A stretch of 64,000 bases of DNA, from contig NC_059545.1 of assembly GCF_905220415.1 (NCBI RefSeq), positions 3,172,001 through 3,236,000 of the forward strand, in the 5' to 3' direction. The translations under genes and the position numbers were made by a program. This document shows, one piece after another, positions 32,883 to 44,092 of this stretch. The stretch comes from Colias croceus. Taxonomy: Eukaryota; Arthropoda; Insecta; Lepidoptera; Pieridae. Under the pieces are notes generated by a model. That model searched no databases. It had not been told where the DNA came from and saw only the letters and a program-made list of their open reading frames with translations. Within the stretch, counting starts at the first letter, position 1. The number at the start of each line of letters is the position of its first letter.

Positions 32883-35800
32883 ATGGAGAAACCTACGGTA
32901 ACGGAGCAGCCACCACCTTACTCAGCTACTATGCCTCAAGGTATTGCAAAATATTTTAACTATCGGAAACATTTATAATTATGTATGTTGAATTTCCAGA
33001 TAAATTCGTTTTAAACTGCGCAACTTAGCGCTAACCTTAAAATCTACTTGTCTGATTTAAATACACGTAAACATCTTTAAAAGTATAAGCGATGATTAAG
33101 ATTTTATTTACGTAGAGAGTTGAAATGTTATCTCCTATCTTTTGTGATTTAGAAAGATGACTAAGCGTTAACAAAAAAAAAATGTGTTTTAATGTTATAA
33201 TTATATTAATAAGCATTAGGTTTTAGTCCTTAAAATGATGTATACAATACATATACATTGTTATATGATAGGCAGCTAAATGAATCCATATAACTGCATA
33301 AATAATCCTCAGTTTTGAAATTCAATCCATCTGTAACACTATTTAACCTACTTGGCCCTATCTTTAAGGTTGTAAAAGCATAAACCAGTATTCTTTGAAT
33401 AATAATAGGATTTTGAAGGCATATTTTGTTTATATTTAATTATTGATAACTTGATATTATTGAGTTTACATTTGAGCAGAGAGATATGTTAACAGATCAT
33501 TACTATTCAGAAGGTCATTTGTTAATTTAGTTTGAGATATCAGTTAATACTTTTGTTTTTAATGCATATCAAGAATTTTGTTCATTAGTTGAAATCTGTT
33601 GATTTCATTTTGTAAATGAATGTTTATTCAAATGTGAATTGTTTCTTATCTGTTCCGCTGATTAATTCAGTTTTTTATACATGTCATGCAAATGATTAAT
33701 TTGCTATGCTCTCCTAGATTGATATTATTTTGCCAATTTACATACTATTTTAGATCACTGACGATATCCGAATGGCAATGGATAACAAGCAACTTACTCT
33801 CCTCACATTAATTGATTTTAGCAATGCGTTTAATTCTGTAGATCATGATATTCTCTTAAAATTACTTTCTTCTCTTAATATTTCCGATACTGTAATTAGC
33901 TGGATGTACGACTATCTACGAGGACGCCGTCAACGTATCTACAGTAATGACTGTTATTCATCTTGGTGTGATGTCGTTGCCGGTGTTCCTCAAGGCGGCG
34001 TACTGTCTCCTCTTTTGTTTTCTCTATTTATTAATTCCATCACTCACAACATTTCCTCTTTATATCACATGTACGCAGATGATCTGCAAATATATACTCA
34101 CTCATCATACGAGAATTTGCCTAATGCAGTACGTCAAATCAATAAGGACCTTGAATCAATAATAAAATGGAGCAAAGCGCACGGAGTGAATATAAATCCA
34201 GATAAGACACAATCAATCATAGTCGGAAGTCGACACTTCGTAAATAAAATTGACTGGGTCACCATTCCCAAGGTTATTGTAGATGGTGTTATTATCCCTT
34301 ACAGCTCCAGTGTCAGAAATCTAGGAATATACTTCGATCAGACTCTTTCATGGACACAGCAGCTTCAAGAAGTGCGAAAAAAAATGTTTAGTTCTTACGG
34401 TTCCCTCAGACGTTTACGTAACCTTCTTCCCATCCCCACTAAAATTGAGTTAGTACAAGCTTTACTTCATCCAATCCTCGATTATTGTGACTGTGCCTAT
34501 CCCGATCTTAATGAAAACCAATTAGATGCTCTCGAACGCCTTCAGAACCTCGGTATAAGGTACATATTCGGTTTGCGAAAATATGACCACGTATCCCACT
34601 TCCGTACGAAACTCAAATGGTTGCCAATACGTTCTCGACGGAATGCTCGCATGCTTCATCTTCTTTACGGCATATTGTTTGACGCTAGAACACCGAACTA
34701 TCTTAAGGAAAGATTTATATTTCGTCACTCCAACAGCTTGGTATTGAGATCTCCTTACTCCCTTTCTCTTCTAATTCCATCTCACCACTCTAACTTTTAC
34801 CATCACTCTTTTACTATGAACGCTATTAATCTTTGGAATTCGTTGCCAGATTCAATCAAACATGCACAAACCATATCTACGTTCGATAGTTTGGTAAAAA
34901 AATATTATCTTTCGTTATAAATTTATCTATTATATTTTAAATTTTTTGTATACTATTTAACATTGTATGTATTATTATTACATAATATGTAGGTATATAT
35001 ATTGGTGTACTATATATAATATTATTATTATGTGTATCTCATTCCATAATACTCGGGTACCATCATAAGGAAGGTACCCGGTCCTTTGAAAGGCTTACGT
35101 GGGGACACGGATCCAACACGCAGAGGCCCTTTAGAGAACTTTACTGTGTTGTGGGACACCAGCCGCAGCCTGCCCATGACTGCACTATAGAGATACAGTC
35201 CTAGGCAGTCCGCGGCCGATGTAGGACTATTACAAGATATGGAAAAACAAAATAAACTGGGCTATGGAGTGGGATGTTAAATGGGCCGGTATTTGGGGAC
35301 TATTGGAAACTATGGCACCTGCCTTTCTACTAAAAGAAAGTAAAAATATGTTGGCAGGTGGTGACTCGCCCTCTCACTGTATGGGCCCCCGAAATAAGTC
35401 GCTGCAATAGTGCGACAAGGGGGCAACATATTGTGAGCAGCTAAGGGTGGAGAGGCGTCCCTGGACTTTAAACTCCGATCACGCGCTCCCTGAGGGTCCA
35501 GCATCACGTGCCCACTCGCCACTTACGCTTCGCATCCACCCTTCGAGCTAAAAGCTCTCGCGACTCCACTCTGGCCGGCCGGTTAAGGCAAGCCAGAGGT
35601 GGGGGTCCTGTCCTCGTCAGGCTTCACTCCGACCGGCCGGTGAAGGCAAGCCGGAGATGAAGACAGGGGCCTCCCCCGGGAGCACTCGGTTCCCGCGGGG
35701 TCGCTACTCCCCGACACCCCGCCACAAGGTGTCCTGCGGGTTGACTGATTGCACGGGTGGAATATCTATTATCACGTGAACAATAGATATCCCAACCGTG

Positions 35801-37181
35801 GGCGATGGGGTCGTCACATCCCTACGCCCTTATTATTATTATTATTATTTTCTATTATTTTTTAACTTTATTGGATTGTAAATTTATTCTTAAATCTATG
35901 ATTATAAGGAAGATTTTTCATTAATATTGCAACATATTTACATAATTGTAATTTATTTGAGGAAGTATAAAGATGTTTCTAGAATATATAGTTGCTATTA
36001 TTGTGATTCAGTACACTTATTGTTACAATGAAATAAAAATAAACTATTGTAATGAGTAATCGCATTATCACATCGATAAGAATTGATGGCTTGTATACTC
36101 ATGTATTATGAAGTGATTTATAAAATAAAATATGCAGACTGTGAGGTCATTGACACAATAATATTCTTGAATAATATGGAATATGAAAAGATGTTTTAAA
36201 TCTATATTAAAGAAAGTTCTATTAGTAACATTTGTAATACAAAATTGGTTCAACGGATTTTTGGTTCATTGGATTTGTCTCCGCTAGGATTAAAAATAAT
36301 GAACTATTTTCTCTTTATGACAATGAGTATAAATATAATAATCTTTAAAAACAAACACAACATATCTTATCAGTTTTTAATTTGCTATTTACCAAACCCT
36401 TTACACAGGAAATACTAATTGTTTAAGGCTAACTACACTTAAAAGTTGTTTGTACTCATTATAAATTTATGAATTTTTATTCTTACAAGTTTTAAAGAAA
36501 AATACCAAAATAATTTGCAATTTAATATTATTACGCAATAAAATGTTATGTTATGAATCATTATGGTATTTCAAGACCATGCTCCATTTTTCTTTTATAA
36601 TAGTAAAAACATCAAAATTCAAAACTACATTTAACATTGATAACTAGTCTGACTTCATGTAGATTTTAACTCTTTTTCACATTCCAATAATTTAATTTAA
36701 TTATGATACTGTCTTGTCTATATTTATATTTTAAGGATTATTATTAACCCTTAACATACTTGTAAATTTTCTATTCTTTAAAATTTATATTTATAAAGCA
36801 TTTGGATGCTATAATCCTAAAAATATCAAATACTTCCAAATGATTACTAACTCATCATACATTCGACAATTTTCAGGACCACAAGCAGGCAACCCAGCAA
36901 GCCAGCCAAGCCAAGGGGCGTATCCCCCACCTCCACCAGGCTACACTCCATACAACGCTCCACCAGGCACATACCTCCCTAACTACGGGGCCACAAACAT
37001 AATAATACCCCCCGCGATCATCGCTGTAGGAGCCTGCCCAGCCTGTCGAGTAGGTATTTTAGAAGACGACTTCACATGCCTAGGGATTCTATGCGCTATC
37101 CTCTTCTTTCCCATCGGAATTTTGTGCTGTCTCGCTCTGAAGAACCGAAGATGCTCGAATTGTGGCGCCATGTTTGGATAG
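32883..37181 (+). CDS. BRI3: brain protein I3-like small membrane protein (two coding exons)
   Basis: Exons 32883-32940 and 36877-37181 join in phase 1 (CAAG/GACC) across a 3.9-kb GT..AG intron to give 120 aa, near the 125 aa of vertebrate BRI3. In order: a short acidic start, PPPY at 10-13 (a WW-domain ligand of the kind bound by NEDD4-type ubiquitin ligases), a Pro/Tyr/Gly-rich stretch (about 20-58), a CPAC pair at 73-76 followed by [14 protein letters not shown], a hydrophobic segment about 85-107, then KNRRC and a CSNC pair at 112-115 with GAMFG at the end. The two CxxC pairs bracketing a membrane segment resemble the LITAF-type fold and probably bind zinc. The vertebrate protein is placed on lysosomal or endosomal membranes; its role is poorly defined. 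The intron contains a LINE and an 800-bp repeat. Confidence 0.94.
33754..35030 (+). mobile_element. LINE with intact 382-codon RT ORF in the BRI3 intron
   Basis: The frame runs open from 33754 to the stop at 34918-34920. RT landmarks in order: [17 protein letters not shown] (first catalytic Asp block), [31 protein letters not shown] (YADD), [33 protein letters not shown], then the C-terminal '[20 protein letters not shown]' block. The endonuclease and 5' part are missing (5' truncation at about 33750). No stops or frameshifts in 389 codons point to a young insertion. Sense orientation in BRI3 intron 1. Related to the LINE at 30848 but clearly diverged from it. Confidence 0.92.
35033..35840 (+). 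repeat. 800-bp dispersed repeat between (ATT)n tracts, copy 1
   Basis: Runs from TTCCATAATACTCGGGTACC to CACATCCCTACGCCC and is nearly identical to 48286-49095, apart from a few substitutions near the start and an 8-base deletion (AGACGCAC). Both copies have TTATTATTA-type sequence on each side. Internal GGCCGGCCGGTTAAGGCAAGCC motifs are doubled. Stops occur in all long frames. Insertion into TTA/TAA tracts recalls Dong/R4-type LINEs, but no RT is present to prove it. Confidence 0.8.
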
Positions 37182-38531
37182 TCGGAAATATTGGATTCCT
37201 AGTTTCTATAATCGGGATGTGAGCAAATAAGTATTATCTGTTAACAGAATTAAAGATGGATTCATGGATTTTAAACCTGATTTATTCATTTTATAAACGA
37301 GCGTATACATACGCTTTAACTGTACATTGTCACGGATAGACTGTAAAGTTATCAATCTGGGATAAATAAGATGAATATATGTATTGAGTTTAAAATCCGG
37401 AAAAGTCTTTAATTCTAAAAGAAAACAGTAGTAAAAGAATAAAGGTAGTGGACCTACAATCCAACTACTACAAAATAATGCCATTTTTTAAGAAAATAGG
37501 GTTATTCCTGGTTATAGGAGCTAGAAGCGTAGAAGTTGTATTGTAAATATATGGAATTTTATATTGATTATCTATATCGAATAAAAACACTTAGAATCAC
37601 AATTTTGAAATGAGTTGTAGGTTCTAGTTGATATAAAGATGAGTTAAGATATGAAGGTAAAATTCATAATATATTTACTTTACAACTTAGAGAGAAACAC
37701 CAATCATTACTGTGTTTTACATAAAGATTTTTACATTACGTCCAAGTAAAACAATAAGACTTAGCAATTTTTAATTTGTTGCAAAATAAATATTCATCAA
37801 TGTGTAAGTTTTGTTCTCTCAAAATTAATCACACATAGTGATAAAATGTTATTTTAATATCTATCTTTTATAGACTTAAGTTGCAATAATAAGTAATATT
37901 GCTAATTTAATTTGGTATTCAAATTATCAATTGATGATTAATAAGCTGCCGATGTAAACATGAATTTTTAAAGTGCCAGGTTATGTATTAAATACCGTAA
38001 TTGGTGAATAATGAAAGGATTCTTACATACCATATTATTACTTTTTATATGTAATTTATCTGAACAAAAAGGCAGATAATAACTGGTAAAATCAAAGAGG
38101 TTATATATAGATCTTTACGGAAACATCCGCCAATTAGAAAAAGAGGGAAAATCGCTGTTCTTTGTCTATTTCTGTCTACCTGTATATCTTTCTAGTTTTT
38201 TTTCCTGTTATGGCAACTATTTGCCAGTGTCAAGTATCTTTCTAGTTTCTTTTTCGTGCCAACGCTGTCTTTAATTCTAAGAAGCCTTTTTTCTCTCTTT
38301 TTCTGTCCTTCCTCTATGTATGATTTACCTACATTCCACGCGACAATAGTTAGACTTAAACAACAAATAATTAAAAAATAATATTATAATCAATACACTT
38401 GTACAGGATAAACTTTAACCACATAACCGTGGTCAGTCTTTGAAATATTATATTATACGGTATACCTATATATGGTTATGGTCCTATATATTGTATTAAT
38501 TGTCATTATTTGTAAGATACATTTCATTCTT
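37182..38531. other. BRI3 3' flank, otherwise no gene
   Basis: Candidate polyadenylation signals AATAAA occur near 37580 and 37785. No coding region or repeat ends were recognised; the minus-strand frame at 37206-37484 is unsupported. Confidence 0.4.
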
Positions 38532-38534
38532 TAA

Positions 38535-38912
38535 GGGCTAATTTTTCAATGCTTGGATAAAACGTCCGTCCAATAAAGTATTAGGCTGGTTGCAGAGCTA
38601 GACCGACCGTCAGTCGCGCTTGTCATATGTATGGAAATTCATAAAACCTTTCATAGCTAGACCGACCATACGCACGCGTATTGTCATGCGCATTAGTGTA
38701 AAGTCATACAATTGTTGATGCGTATCGTCAGGACTTGGTCAGGACCGACGGTACGCACTGACGGTCGGTCTAGCTCTGCAACCAGCGTTACACGATAATA
38801 TTAAAATGTCACGTAAACTGTCAAATACGGGCAAATAAAATACGTTTTTAAAATGGTAGTTTTATACATTATTCTACGAATAAGTTTTATCCAAGCATTG
38901 AAAAATCGGCCC
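38535..38912. mobile_element. Harbinger-type MITE (outer)
   Basis: Inverted ends of about 29 bases, GGGC(T/C)(A/G)ATTTTTCAATGCTTGGATAAAAC, are flanked by TAA at 38532-38534 and 38913-38915. A 3-bp duplication of this type is typical of PIF/Harbinger elements. A second MITE is nested inside. Confidence 0.85.
38584..38787. mobile_element. Harbinger-type MITE nested in the previous one
   Basis: Inverted ends of about 31 bases (GCTGGTTGCAGAGCTAGACC...) are flanked by TTA at 38581-38583 and 38788-38790. The element is 204 bases long; its ends differ from those of its host, so it is another family with the same target preference. Confidence 0.85.
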
Positions 38913-39388
38913 TAAGAGAAATACTGTATTGACATTATCAATACAGTTTATTTCTCTCCGAATCTTTGAAATGTATATGCAAATAACAATATTATGTAGA
39001 ATAAATAAAATAACTTTTAAGTGGCCTTCATAACATTGAAATTTGCTTAGGTTTTTACGTATCTATATAAAATTTATACTGTAAAATAAAAAAAAAGTTG
39101 ATGAATAAATATTTTATAATAAGCAGAATAGTATCGTTTATTATGTCATATAAATTGTGCCTCTTATTAGTAGTAGGTTAATAATAATTAGTGTAATATT
39201 AGTTTTTGGTCAATTTAGTAATACATATAATGCGATTTTACCGATATCACATGGAAAATATGGCTGTAACCACAATATTTATTTATTTTTCACTTCAATA
39301 TGTTCCGTTTAATCATTACCCTATCTATTTTGTAGAGAAAATAGAATAGTTTGATGTTAATATGATTTTTATATGCTTAATATTCATC

Positions 39389-39456
39389 TAAGAGCAACTT
39401 TTGTCTCTCGCAACTATTTTGCGGAGACAAAAGTTGTTCTTGCGCGCTAGCTCTTA
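39389..39456. repeat. short palindrome
   Basis: Inner arms GAGCAACTTTTGTCTC and its inverse (one mismatch) around a 16-base loop, with an outer TAAGAGC / GCTCTTA pair. No coding content. Confidence 0.7.
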
Positions 39457-41105
39457 AATGATTACTTTGTATAAAATAAAACTGTTAGTTTATTGAAGAA
39501 ACATTTACAAATATAAATGAATATAATTGTATTAGTCTAAGATCCGGCTGCAGGATTAGTGCGTTCATCGGTTTTTTGCTGAAAACCGAATTTTTATGTA
39601 TATTTATAATTAGGAGAATATATATCGACTAGGTTGCCAGTCAAAATTTGGCCGCAAGCATGTTTAATTAAAATTTTTCTAATCGATTTTTGGAAAAAAA
39701 ATTCGTTCACTTGTTTTTTTGAATAAAATGTAGTCTACATCACGGCAAATGATATAAAGATTCAAAAAAATCACGGTTGCCGCTTTTCACCTGGCCGCAA
39801 CATCTTGGCAGCCTGGTGCAAACAGGTATGATTTCGATTCATTTTTACGTTCATAACGTACATTTATGAATCATATATCAAATTAAAGCTAATTTTTTTC
39901 TATTTATTATCATATATGGTTGCCTAATTAAATCCGGCCGCAAATAAGGGTTGCCGGCTGTTAAAAATTATAAATATTTACGCCTATTAGTACACCGACG
40001 CATTCTTTTTATGTATATTTATAATTAGGAGAATATATATCGACTAGGTTGCCAGTCAAAATTTGGCCAAAAGCATGTTTAATTAAAATTTTTCTAATCG
40101 ATTTTTGGGAAAAAAATTCGTTCACTTGTTTTTTGAATAAAATGTAGTCTACATCACGGCAAATGATATAAAGATTCTAAAAAATCACGGTTGCCGCTTT
40201 TCACCTGGCCGCAACATCTTGGCAGCCTGGTGCAAACAGGTATGATTTCGATTCATTTTTACGTTCATAACGTACATTTATGAATCATATATCAAATTAA
40301 AGCTAATTTTTTTCTTTTTATTATCATATATGGTTGCCTAATTAAATCCGGCCGCAAATAAGGGTTGCCGGCTGTTAAAGATGTTGAATATTTAAGGTTG
40401 AGTGAAAGAAAATATGTCGTCTTTTTCAAAATGACAAATTTAAAAAGTAATATTGATTTAATATAATTAACAGCCTTTTTCTCGTTGTTTCGCTGCCGCA
40501 CGCGAATGCGTCGGTGTACTAATAGGCGTAAATATTTATAATTTTTAACAGCCGGAAACCCTTATTTGCGGCCGGATTTAATTAGGCAACCATATATGAT
40601 AATAAACAGAAAAAATTTAGCTTTAATTTGATATATGATTCATAAATGTACGTTATGAACGTAAAAATGAATCGAAATCATACCTGTTTGCACCAGGCTG
40701 CCAAGATGTTGCGGCCAGGTGAAAAGCGGCAACCGTGATTTTTTTGAATCTTTATATCATTTGCCGTGATGTAGACTACATTTTATTCAAAAAAACAAGT
40801 GAACGAATTTTTTTTCCAAAAATCGATTAGAAAAATTTTAATTAAACATGCTTGCGGCCAAATTTTGACTGGCAACCTAGTCGATATTAGAGGTCCGCGC
40901 CGCAGTCCAAAAGCCCAGCGGCGGCGCGCCGGGTGCGGCACCCGGCGCGGCGCGGCGTCGCCGGCGTGGGCTAGTTATTTTTAAAGTTATTAGGGGGTGG
41001 GCGGGCAGTAGAAAAATCTCTCTTTAAGTTTAATAAAAAAATTATTTTTATTAAAATCAAGTAGCTTAACTATTTAGTGATGAACATGATAATTATAAAC
41101 ATTGC

Positions 41106-42305
41106 CAATAATTTTATTGGCAATGTTTTTTTATGTCAGAGCAAGCAAAGGAGCCGGTGGGCCACCTGATGTTAAGTGGTCACCACCGTCCATAAACACT
41201 TGTAACACTCCGGCCTTTTATGGACAAATAAGCTCTTTTCTTGAAGGCCCCAATGTCGTAGTTGTTCGGGAACACCGCAGGTGGCAAATCGTTCCATAGT
41301 TTCACCGTACGTGGAAGGAAGTTGTGGGTGAAGCGGACAGTGGTGGAGCGCCAACCATCCAGATGGTGCGGATGGAACTGGTTTTTACGGCGTGTGGTCC
41401 GGTGGTGGAACTGTGCGGCTGGTAAAAGGTGGAACAATTCCTCAGAGCACTCCCCATAGTAGATTCTGTACAGTATACAGAGAGACGTAACGTCTCTCCG
41501 CACTGACAGTGGGTCGAGCCTATCGGAAAGCCTACGGTCATCGACAATTCGAGCTGCTCGACGTTGGATGCGGTCAAGAGGAAGGAGTTGATACTGTGGG
41601 GCTCCGGCCCAGAGATGAGAACAGTACCCCATATGCGGTCGCACCTGAGCCTTGTACAGCTGAAGTCGGTGGGCCGGCTTGAAGTACTGTCTCGATCTAC
41701 TGAGCACACCAAGTTTTTTCGAGGCTAATTTAGCCTTCGCTTCCAAATGACTGCGGAATTGAACGTCACTCGAGATTTCAACTCCGAGGATTCCGATTTT
41801 CGGCGATATAAACTCAAACAAACTCAAACTCAAACATTTATTTATTCAATTAGACTTCTTTTAGAAGCACTTTTGAAACGTCATTACATATTTTAACATT
41901 TACCACCGATTCGGAAAGCAGTATCTACGGAGAAGAATCGGCAAGAAACTCCATAGTTGCTCTTTTTAATCATGTCAGTTTTACAATTTAATTTTACAAA
42001 ATACATTATATGTGTTATATGTACATTATAATCATAATATGCCATATACTAAGGGGAGTACTCTTAAACCGAGGTTCTACGACAAATGGGGTCTTTTTAG
42101 CGGTGAACGCGCAAACCTGTGTCTTTAGGGGATTGAACTCGATTAAGTTCGCCCCAATCCGAGACTTCTTGGAGAGAAGACTCGACTTCAGGCACAAGTT
42201 TGTTTCGACTCTCATTGAGGCTTTCCTTTGAGGTGTTTGCACGGCCGGGATAAAGAGCATCCCCCCTACTGTCGTCTGCATAGCAATGAATGTTACTGAT
42301 TTGTA
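41106..42305 (-). mobile_element. Jockey/CR1-type LINE 3' part nested in the hAT element
   Basis: Minus strand: the catalytic box NIHCYADDSRGDALY at about 42290, then ESRNKLVPEVESSLQEVSDW and 'KTQVCAFTAKKTPFV', an interruption (41822-42050), and then GILGVEISSDVQFRSHL, YKAQVRPHMGYCSHLWAGAP, RIQRRAARIVDD and 'TVKLWNDLPPAVFP' in the 217-codon frame 41833-41180. The 3' UTR has the GGTGGTGACCACTTAACATC motif seen in many lepidopteran LINEs. Small frameshifts are present before the interruption. Confidence 0.88.
41822..42050 (-). mobile_element. 3' end of another LINE inserted in the previous one
   Basis: The minus strand runs from GAGCAACTATGGAGTTTC through GAATAAATAAATGTTTGAG to a (TTTGAG)n tail. 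It interrupts the host LINE frame between 'FKSTPL' and 'GILGVEI', which are adjacent in related elements. Confidence 0.75.
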
Positions 42306-42670
42306 ACAAATCATGTTTATAATTATCATGGATAAAAATAATTTTGTTAACTTTTGCAGTATTTAGACGCGATCTCTTCGCAGTTAAGACTAGCCCAGCT
42401 ACAGAAAAAACCCTTTTACTTGGCGTGCTTGAAGCTGGGATAGATAGAAGCGATTGCGCTAATTCGGCAAGCCCAGGAAAAACAACTTTTTATTTGTTCC
42501 CAGAACTTAAGAATGTTGCCCTTTACATCTCCTAAATCTGAAGGGTTAGCCGTAGCCAAATATCTCCAACACTCTTGAGCGACGTCGTCATCCCCATCAA
42601 TAAATCTATTGGAGTGTTTTTTTTTGGCTAGCTTTTGGAGTAAAACATCTGGCATCGATATAGTAGACAT
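42300..42670 (-). pseudogene. hAT transposase C-terminal (dimerisation domain) remnant
   Basis: The minus frame 42670-42416 reads to NILKFWEQIKSCF and then loses register; one base shift near 42477 restores the family pattern PGLAELAQSLLSIPASS, followed by RVFSVAGLVLTAKRSRLN and VNKIIFIHDNYKHD. This is the signature of the hAT C-terminal dimerisation region (FW, SIPASS, FS-AG, R-RL, N). The catalytic core is absent. It is cut at its end by the LINE. Confidence 0.88.
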
Positions 42671-42910
42671 TGTCTATTATCGTTGCCGTGTTGTAGACAA
42701 CAACGCGTGCTGTGTTCGCGCGCAAAATTTGAACTCGGCGCCAATTTTTCTGTGACCCGGCGGCGGCGGCGGCGCGCCGGGGTCTCTCGGCGGCGGCACG
42801 CCGGCGTGGCGCGGACCTCTAGTCGATATATATTCTCCTAATTATAAATATACATAAAAATTCGGTTTTCAGCAAAAAACCGATGAACGCACTAATCCTG
42901 CAGCCGGATC

Positions 42911-43225
42911 TCGTACTATATGTTTGTATCATATCATAATTGTTATAATTTCAGGTATACATTATCTGTTGAAACGGTTTTAGTAACCGTTTGTTATTTA
43001 TTCGTAAATATTAGGAATGTTATTTACATACTGTTTATGTTTTTAACATATTCTTCAGAGTTTAATACATGCAATACCCTGTAGAAATGTAATATACGTA
43101 CTTGTATTGTATTTCAAAATTTGTACTGTGATTGTACCAAACTATTAATTCGAAATAAATATATTTTTTAATTTTAAGAATCACTGTTTTTTATTTATAC
43201 TAACTAATAACTTTTTTACCCTTAA
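42911..43225. other. no gene recognised
   Basis: AT-rich, nothing seen. Confidence 0.4.
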
Positions 43226-43446
43226 ATGTAACCCGCATAGTTCCCATTCCCGTGTGATTTCCGGGATAAAACCTATCCTATGTGTTAATCCAAGTTACCT
43301 TCTATATGTGTGCTAAATTTCATTGTAATCGGTTCAGTAGTATTTGCGTGAAAGAGTAACAAACACACATACACATCCATCCTCACAAACTTTCGCATTT
43401 ATAATATTAGTAGGACTGGTAGGATAGGATAGGATTAGTAGGATAT
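43226..43446 (+). repeat. SINE-like copy
   Basis: Lacks the head; runs from AACCCGCATAGTTCCC through GTGTGATTTCCGGGATAAAACC and AATCGGTTCAGTAGTATTTGCGTGAAAGAG to TTTATAATATTAGTAGGAC, followed by short GGATA repeats. Confidence 0.8.
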
Positions 43447-43849
43447 CAGTTAAGAGCATGAAATATATTGCAATATATTGCATATATTGCTAGTTTGTAA
43501 AATTAAAATGTAATAAAAACATATTTAAAGATAAGAAAACAACAAACAATTTCATGCGCTGAATATAATAATTTATTCGTTCGGCCTGCTAGCAACTGAT
43601 AACAACGCAATTCGTCTGCGCTATTGGACCAAGATTAATTTACTACATATTTTATAATATTTATACGAACAATAACGTTCCGATTCACTCTATAACGATA
43701 TGAAATGAATAATGGATATTGTGAACGAATAAACAAAATAAAAACGCACGAGATGATCGCTTTCAGGCAAAAATCTGGCCAAGTTTATCTAAGGTGATTG
43801 TAATTTGTAATTACATACCTACTGTTACTGAAATATATTTTTAAGCTCG

Positions 43850-44092
43850 GTTTTCCCCCGCGTAGTCAATGTAAAAGTCCGCATACTTAGGCGGGTACCT
43901 ACTCACATGGGATTTTCGGGATATAGGTATAGCTATCTTATATCTATCCTGTGTGTTCAAGTTACCTTCTATGTAAGTATGTGCAAAATTTCAAGAAAAT
44001 CGGTACCTAGCAGTTTTTACGTGAAGGAGTAATAAACAAACATATAAACTTTCGCATTTGCCATTTATAATATTAGCAGGATCTCAATGTAA
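43850..44092 (+). repeat. SINE-like copy, diverged
   Basis: CCCCGCGTAGTC head remnant, ATGGGATTTTCGGGATATAGG, AATCGGTACCTAGCAGTTTTTACGTGAAGGAG, and tail TTTATAATATTAGCAGGAT. Confidence 0.75.

Larger units (their letters stand above)
40888..42821 (-). mobile_element. hAT element inserted in the fold-back arm
   Basis: Ends TAGAGGTCCGCGCC and GGCGCGGACCTCTA with the perfect 8-bp duplication GTCGATAT (40880-40887, 42822-42829). Subterminal GC-rich GGCGGCGGCG/CGCGCC blocks. The minus strand keeps part of a hAT transposase; the rest is displaced by a LINE. Because its removal restores the fold-back arm exactly, the order of insertion is certain. Confidence 0.92.
39541..42910. mobile_element. fold-back element with long inverted arms
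   Basis: The ends (39541 on, 42910 back) are perfect inverses of each other for about 90 bases, starting GATCCGGCTGCAGGATTAG. The arms continue inward: block 39585-40007 is inverted at 40503-40887 plus 42830-42865. A second direct copy of the same block (40008-40378) lies between, followed by a unique centre (40379-40500). The right arm is split by a hAT element at 40888-42821. No clear target duplication and no coding capacity of its own. Confidence 0.85.

Noticed and set aside
35310..35522. 70-codon minus-strand frame found identically at 48565-48777
   Set aside because: The repeat is duplicated at nucleotide level, so identity of the frame adds nothing; no domain, start context or constraint is visible.
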